Position numbers and translations under genes: made by a program. From Lingula anatina (Eukaryota > Brachiopoda > Lingulata > Lingulida > Lingulidae), in NCBI RefSeq assembly GCF_001039355.2, contig NW_019775523.1, positions 206,027-227,636 on the forward strand: 21,610 nucleotides of DNA, read 5' to 3'. Of this stretch, positions 8,486-17,705 are shown piece after piece; within the stretch, counting starts at the first letter, position 1, and each line of letters opens with the position of its first letter. The notes beneath the pieces were generated by a model, which was not told the DNA's origin, made no database searches, and saw only the letters and a list, made by a program, of their open reading frames with translations.

Positions 8486-8769
8486 AAGGCATATCTAAAC
8501 TAGATATCACATTACCCTATACTCTAACTTCACCTGCCACCCACATACCTGCCATATAATATGGAATATTTGTTCAAACCATTTATTTACAATTTTTCCT
8601 ACTTTTCTATACTTACAAATGATAACAATTAAGTTTTAAATCTTGTTTTAATAACTTTTAGTGATCTATGCAGTGTATTTGTCATATCGGCTCTTAAATT
8701 GAAGTCGAACCGTTCAAAGCGTTATTTCAATCTCCATATTTTCAAAATTATCATCTGTGAAAGAGTTAT

Positions 8770-9310
8770 ATGCTTCAAAAAGGACGCTCATATCAGTGTC
8801 TATTCACAGCAACGGCCATCGGTGCGTCTGGCCTCATCTGGCTGCTACTGGCGCTCTCAGGGTATTGCTTCTGACAGGTTTCTTGGGATTTGAACTGGGA
8901 TAATATTCCAGGAATCGATCAGAGATTGTCCAATATTGTTCAAATTTGTTGTAGGACCAGTAGGCCGTTAATTCAGCGAGTACCAGCGACTGTCAGATTG
9001 TACAGCTGAGACCTCCAATGTGGCGATCTTGATGGTCGCGGTAGTTGCTCAGACCCTTGGTTCTGCAAGTAATCTGCAAATACAGTTGCTATGCGTGGAC
9101 GGACATTTTCATCTTGTAATTTGCAATTGTACCTAAGGTGTACATTAGCAAATGCTGGAGGGGGGGGGGGGCAGCTGGTTCCAAAATCTCTCTGTATTTG
9201 TTCTGGTTCAGGTCTCTAACGGTGACTACAAATGAAGATTTGGCACCAACGAGAATTGGACCCCAAATCCAAAATTCCCACCGCCCCAAGATAAAATTTG
9301 ACCTCATATG
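8770..9310 (-). pseudogene. Decayed Tc1/mariner transposase in spacer
   Basis: Read on the minus strand, three blocks in different frames match the C-terminal half of a Tc1/mariner DDE transposase: FWIWGPILVGAKSS with NQNKYREILEP (about 9170-9310), then ENVRPRIATVFADYLQNQG with SRSPH (about 9020-9115), then LNNIGQSLIDSWNIIP (about 8895-8945). The family normally reads WGGI..YRDEILEP, DNARPH..DYLQ..SPD and LI.EWN.IP. At least two frameshifts and several stops are present, one break near the G12 run at 9160-9171. The N-terminal DNA-binding half is not recognisable and the element ends were not found. Confidence 0.75.
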
Positions 9311-9506
9311 TTAAAGCTGAATATTGCCAGTGCTGTGCCCAGAAACGTTAAATGGTTCCCATTGCGAAAATATACCTGATATATTAACCTCCTCAAACCA
9401 GTCTGACGTTTACAAAAGGCATTGAAAAACATTTTGTGAGGCGAATTTGCCCCTCTTTCTGGTGGGAACAGGTTGTTTTTGTTTATTTGTAGCAGCCAAA
9501 CCGTAG

Positions 9507-9507
9507 N
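9507..9507. other. Undetermined base (N) beside the arm junction
   Basis: The only non-ACGT base in the window lies two bases outside the inner edge of the right arm (9509). It may mark a consensus problem exactly where the inverted repeat begins. Confidence 0.95.
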
Positions 9508-9864
9508 CATCTTCAAATGTGCAATTTTGGTCACATAAAATTCACTTAGGCTGTTAGCAAAGTCTTTTTCTAAGTGTGACTGGACTGTGGTAAGTTGTTT
9601 CCCATTCCTGTCACCTGCGCTTGGAACAAAAGGATAAAATTTTTCACTCGTAGCTCGCTTGCGTTCATCTTAGTTTTCGAAGCCCAAGCCGTAGGTTAAA
9701 CTAGTTACAAATACTTGCGTTACTAGGACTACCATTCCTTTTACACTGGTGTAACGTGACAGAGTGTCCCCCGTGTGCAGATCGCAGAAAATTTCTGATA
9801 AAATATTAATTGATTTTAATTGAGTCCCGGCCATGGGCACGCGGCTCATATTGGTATTGTAACT

Positions 9865-10194
9865 TTAATTGGTCCTATTTAACTTTCGTGTAGCAATTAC
9901 TAATAACTAAATCTCACTTTATTACGCCCTTTTTGTATTGAGTTCTTAAAGATACCGCGGGGTATATTTTACTCAAAGAGCTCTAATCCGTCTACTGAAA
10001 TTTTATGGTTCGGTACAGTATTCCCCGACTTGGGTTATGCCCGGAGAGAAAAGTAACAACACCACAGCTTCATTATAAAAAATATACTCTGATTATTTCC
10101 AGGCTGTTGCCTGGTTTTATATCCAATGTAGTGGTCGCAAATTATCTTAACATTACACGAAAGTTTTATCTTAAAAGTTAAATAGGACCAATTA
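9865..10194. mobile_element. Short inverted-repeat element, right
   Basis: Mirror of 7800-8129, with the same TTAATTGGTCCTATTTAACT end and the same CCAGGC hairpin. It differs by a few substitutions and single-base indels. Confidence 0.45.
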
Positions 10195-10288
10195 GTGATA
10201 GCAACGATTACAACACTTATATGAGAGTCCGCTGTCCATTTATTTTTACAGGAAACCTCGCCCTAGATTTTGACCCACTAATTAGGTC

Positions 10289-11082
10289 AGGCCATTCCGA
10301 GACCCTGTCGTAATGACTGTGGATCTATCTATCTCCAAGGGAATTCTCGCTAAATTGCAATCAACAAAAGCTGGTTACATCTCTGCCATGCCTACTGAAT
10401 CTGCTAGGGAGTAATTAATTATCGTTTTGCAGCTTCGGTAAGCGAGGCAGTCATCTAAGCAGCTTTAACTGAAAGCAATTTAGCGAGATATCCCTTGGGG
10501 ATGGCTCAATCCTGTTAGATCGATCTAGGTATGGGAACCCAGTCTAACCCTAACCGTTTTTACTAAATGGAGGGCGGGTTTTCTGCAACACACACCCTCT
10601 GTTCCATTACACCGGGTCGGCGAATTTCTTCTCCTTGTGTTTTCTAAACCTGACAGGAAACCAAAGCCATATTTTGTCCCTGAGATTTAAAATGATTACT
10701 TTGTAACAAACCGCTCGTAATTTGATTACTTTGTAAGAAACTTCTCGTAATTTGATTACCTTGTAACGAACTGCTCTTAATATGGTTAAATTGTAACAAA
10801 CTGCTCGCTGCTTTCTGAACATGCCTTGGTGTGTGTGGTTCCCATACCTAAATCGATCTAACAGGGTCGATCCATCTCCGAGGAGTTTCTCGCTAAATCA
10901 CTTTCAGCTTAAGCTTAAGCGTAAGCTTAGATGTCTGACACGCATACTGAAGCTGCTAAACGATAATTAGTTACCCCTAGAAGCGTGACAGACATCAAAG
11001 CCGCTTAAGTTGCTTACCATTTAGTGAGAATCCCCTTGGAGATAGATTGATACACAGTTAGCACAATAGGGTCTGGGAATGG
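10289..11082. mobile_element. Compound foldback element, right
   Basis: Mirror of 6901-7705. It differs by a nine-base loss (CAGCTTCAG) at about 10980, which removes one strand of an internal ten-base stem. The hairpin therefore became asymmetric after the arms separated, or the left copy restored it. Confidence 0.65.
10688..10803. repeat. Short 30-bp satellite block in foldback core, right
   Basis: Four 30-bp units in reverse orientation, mirror of 7192-7305, with the same flank as the long array. Confidence 0.85.
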
Positions 11083-11118
11083 TCCTTCAGATGTCCTGGG
11101 GCCCGTTTCATGAAGCTG

Positions 11119-11557
11119 TCACACTAGAGGCAGAATGAGCAAGAATGCCGTCGGAAAGACAATTATTTGTGCATTCCTGGATATTCAAAGAGCATTCTAA
11201 AAATTCCGAGTGCATTTCAAATATTTTTACCCATTATTGTGGTCGGCCCGAATGTTAAAAACTTTCGAAGTGCATTCCAAGCGGAAAATTATTGAATGGA
11301 ATTTGAATAGTATTCTAACTACACTATGACTGCATTTTAAATATTCTCACTGCATTCTGCATTTGAGAGCTAATACAGCCGAAAGTGCACTTATCATCCC
11401 AGGCGAATTCAAGCGCATTCTGAGTATTCCAACGATACTCTTACAAGAATTAAGATCAATTTGAACTTTTTTCCCGAATGTGGTGCGAATTTTTAAACTT
11501 CTTCATTCAGCCTCATTCTTCTTGATTCCTGCTGATTCCGATTAAGTGTGACGGGGG
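11119..11557. mobile_element. MITE-like element with GTCACACT ends, right (compact)
   Basis: A 439-bp element running from TCACACTAGAGGCAG to AAGTGTGACGGGGG. Relative to the left arm, positions equivalent to 5727-6629 are absent. The junction near 11357-11363 has only a CAG overlap between the two break sites. Confidence 0.6.
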
Positions 11558-11619
11558 TTTTAGTTAGAATAACTAACGACAGAACTATCTCGCTAACGAG
11601 AAAAGTTAGCGATTTTCGT

Positions 11620-12152
11620 GTGGTGTTTCACGAAGCTTTCGTTAACCCATCGCTAAGTTCTGTTGTTAAGTTCGGTTCCTAGTTTTCTTGTTACTCACCG
11701 TAAACAGTCTGCCTGAAGTGGGACTCTTTCGTAAGAAGTGTCATAAATGTTGTAACTCTGTAACGGTTGGCGGTTGAAATAGCAAATGAACGTCTGGTTT
11801 GAGGTTGTCGTAAAGGATCTCCACTGCCCTCTCCACCGTTTTTCCCATCACAACAGACAAGTAAGACCTTTCTTAAATTGCATCATCGCTCATATGTTAT
11901 AATAAATTTTGCCTCTGAAGAAAACGTGATGTCTGCGTTGCCGTCTTCCGGCACGAAGGCAAGAAAGGCAAACGCTGCATGGCATACAAACGACAGAAAA
12001 CGGTGACTAAGCAACCTTTCTGTTTCATTTATTACGCATGCGTACGATATAACTCTGAAGTTAGCGACTGGTCTGACCAGTCGTTAAATATCCATGGTAA
12101 CAACGACACAATAACGAGCGAGAGAACTAGCGATAGCTTCGTGAAACGGCAC
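11620..12152. mobile_element. Nested inverted-repeat element, right
   Basis: Mirror of 4938-5464 with ends GTGGTGTTTCACGAAG and CTTCGTGAAACGGCAC. It includes the 19-base palindrome at 12065-12083. Confidence 0.5.
12065..12083. repeat. Perfect 19-base palindrome, right
   Basis: CGACTGGTC, central T, GACCAGTCG. Mirror of 5007-5025. Confidence 0.85.
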
Positions 12153-12386
12153 TCATAACTAGCGAGAGTGTTGTAAAGCAAATAACTTACACTTTCACTA
12201 ATTACAGATAACAATTAAAGCGGAATCAAAAGAGTAAAAGGGACAAAGAGTTATTGAGTGTAAGTTAAGTTTCTCCAAGAGTCAACAAGTGTAGAACATG
12301 TTTTTAGTGTCAGAAAAAGATGGAAAAGGTCAAAGTCAGTAACAGTTAATGTGATTGGTTAATTTCATAACATATTTTAATTTTGA

Positions 12387-12692
12387 TCATCTATTTATCA
12401 CATGATAACTGAGTTTTGGATAAGGTCCAAGTATGAGTAATCCAAATAATATTTGAGTTATCTTTAATTGAAAACAAGTCTCTTGGGGATTACCTAATAA
12501 GGAAATGTTGCATGGTGACTTGCAACATGCGAATGGAAAATATTTTGTAATCACGCAAAGACAATGGAAAAGAAAACAAGTAAATGCGTGATCAGTACGG
12601 AGAAATTGAGTATAAATATTTGTGAAGTTGTATGAAGCGGGAGTCGGTGAATAAACGTTCGAAAGCTCCAGACTGTTGTCGTTATTCCTCAC
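12387..12692 (-). CDS. Hypothetical 101-aa ORF inside transposon, right
   Basis: Mirror of the 4400-4705 ORF, same length, about four residue changes. It lies inside a non-autonomous transposon and is probably non-coding for the same reasons. Confidence 0.12.
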   Translation of the reverse strand: MRNNDNSLELSNVYSPTPASYNFTNIYTQFLRTDHAFTCFLFHCLCVITKYFPFACCKSPCNISLLGNPQETCFQLKITQILFGLLILGPYPKLSYHVINR

Positions 12693-12780
12693 TATAAGAA
12701 AAGGCTAACGACCGTTCGCTAACTAACGACTGCTTCGTGAAACAGGCCCCTGCTTCTTCACTCACATGTCTCTCCAACAC

Positions 12781-13981
12781 TGACGTTATGTAGTTAGTAT
12801 GTAACAAACCGCTCGTAATATGGTTATTTCATAACAAACTGCTCGTGTTATAATTACTTTGTAACAAACTGCTCGTAAAATGATTACTTTGTAACAGACT
12901 GCTCGTAATTTGATAATTTTGTAACAGACTGCTCTTAAAATAATTACTTTGAAACAAACCGCACGTAAAATGAATACTTTGTAACAAACTGCTCGTAATT
13001 TAATTATTTTGTAACAGACTGCTCTTAAAATGATAACTTTGTAACAAACTGCTCTTAAAATAATTACTTTGTAACAAACCGCACGAAAAATGAATACTTT
13101 GCAACAAACTCTTCTTAAAATGATTCCTTTGTAACAAACTGCTCTTAAAATGATTACTTTGTAACAAACTGCATGTTAAATGATTACTTTGTAACAATCT
13201 GCTCTTGAAATGATTACTTTGTAACAAACCGCACGTAAAATGAATACTTTGTAACAAACTGCTCGCAATTTGATTACTTTTGTAACAAACTGCACGTAAA
13301 ATGATTACTTTGTAACAAACCGCAGGTAAAATGATCACTTTGTAACAAACCGCAGGTAAAATGATCACTTTGTAACAAACTGCTCGTAATTAGATTATTT
13401 TGTAACAAACTGCTCTTAAAATAATTACTTTGTAACAAACTGCACGTAAAATGAATACTTTGTAACAAACTGCTCGTAATTTGATTATTTTGTAACAAAC
13501 TGCTCTTAAAATGATAACTTTGTAACTAACTGCTCTTAAAATAATTACTTTGTAACAAACCGCACGTAAAATGATTACTTTGTAACAAACCGCAGGTAAA
13601 ATGATTACTTTGTAACAAACTGCTCGTAATTTGATTATTTTGTAACAGACTGCTCTTAAAATAATTACTTTGTAACAAACCGCAGGTAAAATGATTACTT
13701 TGTAACAAACTGCTCGTAATTTGATCATTTTGTAACAAACTGCTCTTAAAATGATAACTTTGTAACAAACTGCTCTTAAAATGATTACTTTGTAACAAAC
13801 TGCTCTTAAAATAATTACTTTGTAACAAACCGCTCTTTAAATGATTACTTTGTAACAAACCGCACGTAAAATGATAACTTTGTAACAAACTCTTCTTAAA
13901 ATGATTACTTTGTAACAAACCGCACATAAAATGGTTACTCCGTAACAAACTGCTCTTAAAATGGTTACATTGTAGCAAACT
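12781..13981. repeat. 30-bp minisatellite, right array (about 40 units)
   Basis: Mirror of 3261-4311 with about 40 units of 30 bp in reverse orientation. The order of variant units matches the left array at both edges but not throughout, as expected from independent expansion or contraction inside the array. It ends 86 bases from the stop codon of the right fucosyltransferase. Confidence 0.95.
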
Positions 13982-14067
13982 ACTTGCTGTTTTCTGAACA
14001 TTCCTTGAAGTGTGTGTTTTATAACGACAAGACGTACTATACTTTTAGCCGATAAAACGTCCGTTCC

Positions 14068-15282
14068 TCACATAATGAAGTTATCTTCTATACTCCGCCT
14101 GCTTCGAGTCATAAACCGCAGATCATCAGGGGGTTTGCATGTACCGTACCAACTACGTATATCCTGGGCGCTGTAAGATTTCACTGGTTCCGTTGGAGAG
14201 TGAAGCTTGGCACAAATATTACAATAAGCACGAATCCAATAAGAGACTTGGATACCAGCCTTTGATTGCAACAACTTGGCATATTCAACGTCGTCTTTAT
14301 CTAGCTCTTTCAGTCTGTGTGCCAGCTCTTTGGGAGACTTAAAGTCGTGTGTGTCTATGTGCCAGGACGGAGGGATGCCAAGACGCGTGTAGTTGGCACC
14401 TGAACGTGTGACCGGGATAACGTCCAATGGGAGGATTTTATATAATTTTTCTGTGACATAATCCGTAGCAAAACTATTTTCAAAAGACAAATAAAATTTG
14501 TACGTTTTGTTAAACATATCATCACATTTAGCTTCCCTGTCGCGTCCACATTTAAATGGCCCGCAACCCCCATAAATGTCCACGCTCATATATTTCTGTA
14601 ATTCCTTCACATATTCCATACGTTGACTTGGAGCATTACAATTGCTGACTGCCCAGGCCGCTAATTTAGTTTTGCTTCTGGCAACTGACAGAAAGTCCCT
14701 TTTCTTGGCTTCATCGTGGTTTTTGTCAAGGAGGGGAAATCCGTATGGACTGTAGATGTCACTGTCCATCCTGTAAGTCATCGTCCAGTTGAACGTCCAA
14801 TCATTGGATAAGTACGTGTGACATGGACTCTCGTGATTGGTCCATATCCAGCGCGTTTTGGGGTTCCGTTTTTCTGGTTTTTTACCTAATGCTCTACCCA
14901 TGAAAATGATGGCATCGGCATCGTAGGCAGCACTCTTATCCTCCGTCACCTTACAGTTACCCACGGGGCACTTCAAACCTTCGAATGAGGTGTGATATCT
15001 TTTCAACCCGAAGTAGTCAAAACCAGAAGAACTGGGAATCCAATATAAAATAAGTTTAGCATCCTTTGGTGCCTCTGAAATCTTTGTTTTGTTCTCTAAA
15101 AACGTTGGACTTTTTTGAAATCCGTTCTTGTCATGCTTTCCGTAGATTGGCTGTGGTAAAATAAACTTTGAAATAGTTACGGTTTTATAGGTTTCTGTTA
15201 ACATAAGCATACCAAAGAGGAGTGCGGATACGATGATTGTTACCAAGCCGTTTTGTAATACTTTCTTCACATTAATTGTCAT
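14068..15282 (-). CDS. GT10 alpha-1,3-fucosyltransferase, right copy
   Basis: Mirror paralogue (or allele) of 1954-3168, 404 codons, intact, same GT10 motifs, anchor, CxxC pair and four sequons. I count 21 residue differences: M5V, I7K, I14V, L27M, F37I, A45P, V48G, N49K, K56Q, S62L, G63E, P130R, V137E, I184L, K188N, T192A, R220Q, S239G, R322H, G326E and D399E. Eleven fall in the first 63 residues (tail, anchor, stem), where nearly all base changes alter the protein. The donor-binding segment has none. I7K adds a positive charge next to the anchor. None hits a motif residue known to me as essential; S239G lies in the VDIYG-x-CG motif at its variable position. Probably functional; same predicted reaction and Golgi location. 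Confidence 0.93.
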   Translation of the reverse strand: MTINVKKVLQNGLVTIIVSALLFGMLMLTETYKTVTISKFILPQPIYGKHDKNGFQKSPTFLENKTKISEAPKDAKLILYWIPSSSGFDYFGLKRYHTSFEGLKCPVGNCKVTEDKSAAYDADAIIFMGRALGKKPEKRNPKTRWIWTNHESPCHTYLSNDWTFNWTMTYRMDSDIYSPYGFPLLDKNHDEAKKRDFLSVARSKTKLAAWAVSNCNAPSQRMEYVKELQKYMSVDIYGGCGPFKCGRDREAKCDDMFNKTYKFYLSFENSFATDYVTEKLYKILPLDVIPVTRSGANYTRLGIPPSWHIDTHDFKSPKELAHRLKELDKDDVEYAKLLQSKAGIQVSYWIRAYCNICAKLHSPTEPVKSYSAQDIRSWYGTCKPPDDLRFMTRSRRSIEDNFIM

Positions 15283-15297
15283 GGCTGGACAGAAGAT

Positions 15298-15303
15298 CTA
15301 CAT
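15298..15303 (-). promoter_or_regulatory. Start-stop upstream element (ATG TAG), right
   Basis: Mirror of 1933-1938, at the same distance from the main ATG and with an identical local sequence. Confidence 0.35.
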
Positions 15304-15370
15304 AAGTACCAGTACGATGAATGCCGCAAATGCCTCAGTTGTTTGTTGTTCCTCTTTGTAAAGGGATATT

Positions 15371-15379
15371 CTTTTTATA
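15371..15379 (-). promoter_or_regulatory. Candidate TATA box of right fucosyltransferase
   Basis: TATAAAAAG on the minus strand, in the position equivalent to 1857-1865 and the same distance from the start codon. Confidence 0.45.
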
Positions 15380-15487
15380 GACATGATATGCTATGATTTG
15401 CAATGACTAACAAATGGAAGTCATCACGTTTGATAAACTTAAACTATAGAGTGAATTGATAATCTTCTCAAATATCCTTTATCCAGT

Positions 15488-15693
15488 AGATGACAGACTT
15501 TTACATACATCCGTCTAGACGATGATATCCAACTATCGAAATATGTGACCGGCTTTTATATTAATCTTTCTTGACGAAGATGTCCAACTATCCAAATTGG
15601 TGACAGTCTTTTCTTTCTTGACGAAGATGTCCAACTATCAAAAAAGATGACAGGCTTTTATATAAATCCTTCTTGACGATGATGTCCAACTAC
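15488..15693 (-). repeat. Upstream tandem repeat, right array (4 units)
   Basis: Four units of about 46-56 bp. On the minus strand each begins GTAGTTGGACATC or GATAGTTGGACATCTTCGTC, and most contain a TATAAAAG-like stretch. Approximate unit limits are 15488-15535, 15536-15591, 15592-15641 and 15642-15693. The third unit lost its TATA-like part. The left arm has under two units. Confidence 0.8.
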
Positions 15694-15979
15694 ATTATAC
15701 AAATCCCACTGAATTAGGCCTGGGAAAGGTTCGGGATATACTCATCTGAAAGTAAAAAATTATGTTACCTTTCTATTTTATTATTATAACAGTTATTCAG
15801 GTAATTGTTTATTTTTGATTTTCTAATTTTTTTTTTAATTTGAACAAATATAATGTTCCTTGTGCATTCTACTATATTCAAAAGAAATATTTTAAACTTC
15901 CACATATGAATATTAATAATCCATCTTATATTGTGTTATACTAGTATCTGCCTATGTATATGGTTACTACTGATGATAA

Positions 15980-15984
<5 letters not shown>

Positions 15985-16023
<39 letters not shown>
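15985..16023. repeat. (CA)n microsatellite
   Basis: About 19 CA units. Mirror of the GT tract at 1330-1378. Confidence 0.95.
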
Positions 16024-16026
<3 letters not shown>

Positions 16027-16162
16027 TAAGCATTAAATAATCCTTCCATATTTCATCTGAACTTCATATTGTCTACTTATTTTAATGCTGGTACTTAAAA
16101 TATCTGCAGGATAATTATTACTGGTAATAATAAATTATATTGTGTTTTCTAGTGATGCTAAC

Positions 16163-16275
16163 TTCTCTCTCTCTCTCACACACACACTCACACAGACACA
16201 CACACACACGCGCGCGCGCGCACGCACACACACATACTCACACACACACGCACACACACACACACACACACACGT
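16163..16275. repeat. Compound CT/CA/CG microsatellite
   Basis: A CT tract runs into interrupted CA units, with a central CGCGCGCGCG stretch (about 16209-16220) and more CA. The CG part is not in the left arm. Alternating purine-pyrimidine DNA of this length is known to favour the Z form. Confidence 0.9.
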
Positions 16276-16549
16276 GCACTAAATCATGTTAACCTAACGC
16301 TACATGTAATTAAAAAACCTAAGGTCTACCGCTATTTTCAAACCACTTGATCTCCTGTTGACAAATTATAAATAACATCACAATAAGCCGAAAAGCGTCT
16401 ACCGGTACCATAAACTGCAACCTATTATTCCAAAGATAACAAGAATTCACACTACAAGTCTCCTCAAAATCTACATGCTGTGAGTGAAAAGAATTTACCT
16501 GATGCTTCAGCGCATTCTTTCTTTAGCCCATTCTGTCGCTAGGTGAGGA

Positions 16550-16798
16550 ATGAACGCCCCCGACTTTCACGTGGAGCCAGAAAACATGGCGGATAGCGTA
16601 CCTGACGTCCTGTTTGGGAGTAAGACATTTAATTTGCGCTCTATGATAGCGACAAACACAGCAACTGACAGTATTCGGAGTAACTCTGAGGGGATTTTCA
16701 TGTTCAGTTATCGACGGACAGAAATCTTAGCACAGCTTGGTCGGCCTAAAGGTCCAGGAGGTTTATTGAATGCTATAAACACTGCATGCGTCTCTTAA
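16550..16798 (+). CDS. Small conserved ORF, right copy (82 aa, unknown function)
   Basis: Mirror of 601-849 with three missense changes and no silent ones. The second Met (ATG at 16586-16588) has the same strong context. There is no recognised domain. The absence of silent changes gives no sign of purifying selection, but three changes are too few to judge. It could be a first exon or a chance ORF. Confidence 0.3.
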   Translation: MNAPDFHVEPENMADSVPDVLFGSKTFNLRSMIATNTATDSIRSNSEGIFMFSYRRTEILAQLGRPKGPGGLLNAINTACVS

Positions 16799-16881
16799 CC
16801 TGTCTGCAAAAGACGTGTCTGATAAGAAAGGGTATCTATCCCTCATAAACCTACCTAGACCACGGCGACACTTCCAACAAT

Positions 16882-16887
16882 TACATA
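16882..16887. repeat. Target duplication, left side of 166-bp element
   Basis: TACATA precedes the element and is repeated at 17054-17059. The left arm has a single copy (512-517, reverse complement). Confidence 0.7.
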
Positions 16888-17053
16888 CAGGGGCATAACC
16901 AGACCTTTTAAAATTGTATGCACAGATTTTGAAAATTCCCAGGTACGATTATATTCCGTGAAAAATACACTGAATTTATGGAGAATAATATCATGGTTGG
17001 CTCAAAAAATTGTACGCACAGTGCATCCGTGCGTATGCCTGGTTACGCCCCTG
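16888..17053. mobile_element. 166-bp MITE, right arm only
   Basis: The ends are CAGGGGCATAACCAGAC and GCCTGGTTACGCCCCTG, near-perfect inverted repeats of about 17 bases. The left arm has an uninterrupted empty site, so insertion followed separation of the two arms (or haplotypes). CAGGGGC ends recall hAT-type MITEs, but the visible target duplication is six bases, not eight. No coding content. Confidence 0.8.
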
Positions 17054-17059
17054 TACATA
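17054..17059. repeat. Target duplication, right side of 166-bp element
   Basis: Second TACATA, pairing with 16882-16887. Confidence 0.7.
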
Positions 17060-17388
17060 TATTACACTTTCGAGCTTCAGCGCATTCCGACAGAAATACA
17101 TTTGTGCACAGGCGCAATAATATCCTATTGTTAAAACCCCAGCTGCGGGTGAAGTCATTCACAAGCATTGTATGCGACATAAAAGAATAACCATCGAGGC
17201 TACACGTTCAAACAATGATCGACCCGTGTTGTGACTAAACATGCGTTTTTTCTCTCTCTCCCCACTTCCTGTTCACATATCCCACAGGTAACAGTTCGTG
17301 AAATATGTGAGCTAGACAACTGAAGATGATGATTGTACAGGCAGCATGTGTCATTTCCGATATTAAAAAAAAACAATGGCCTGAATAA

Positions 17389-17610
17389 CTGTGCCTGTAA
17401 TAAGCCTAGTCGATGAGAACTACACTGTTAGTAATTCTAGAATGTCCTTTAATGTGTTTGGTCTGCCTAATTGTTACCTCTACCCGAGGTGTGCAATCAG
17501 CTGAGCTACCCCTATGTAGACCTCTATGTTATCTTTGCATTCATCGTAGTTTTGATGATATGGCACCCGCCCTGTTCAGTGTATGCTCATGTCCGAGAGT
17601 AATATGACCA
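17389..17610. other. 222-bp segment present only in right arm
   Basis: The left arm passes directly from the sequence equivalent to CTGAATAA to that equivalent to TTCAATGCAATG (around 181-187), so this segment is an insertion here or a deletion there. No inverted ends or target duplication were found. On the minus strand GGGGTAGCTCAGCTGATT resembles a tRNA A-box, but no B-box or cloverleaf follows. Confidence 0.6.
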
Positions 17611-17705
17611 TGTATTTTCAATGCAATGAAAACCCTAAATTGCATAATTTCCGTATATTAATTGATTCTGAATCCGCCATTATGTTTTAAAATTGATACA
17701 CCTGT

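Larger units (their letters stand above)
8486..9508. other. Single-copy spacer between the arms
   Basis: The 1,023 bases between the arms are not repeated in the window. The first 270 or so are AT-rich with no recognisable content. The remainder holds a decayed Tc1/mariner transposase on the minus strand. A run of 12 G at 9160-9171 interrupts that pseudogene. The spacer would form the loop if the arms paired. Confidence 0.9.
11098..12750. mobile_element. Outer inverted-repeat element, right
   Basis: Mirror of 4342-6888 with ends GGGGCCCGTTTCATGAAGC and GCTTCGTGAAACAGGCCCC. It is about 900 bp shorter because the nested GTCACACT-family element and its flanks are missing. Confidence 0.6.

Noticed and set aside
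12781-13981. CRISPR-like array
   Set aside because: Units are contiguous 30-bp repeats without unique spacers, in a eukaryotic context.
16978-17190. 70-codon ORF in the right arm
   Set aside because: It starts inside the 166-bp MITE insertion and continues into host DNA; the left arm reads differently.
17413-17607. Possible tRNA or SINE from an A-box-like motif on the minus strand
   Set aside because: No B-box, no acceptor stem and no cloverleaf can be drawn; kept only as a low-interest finding.
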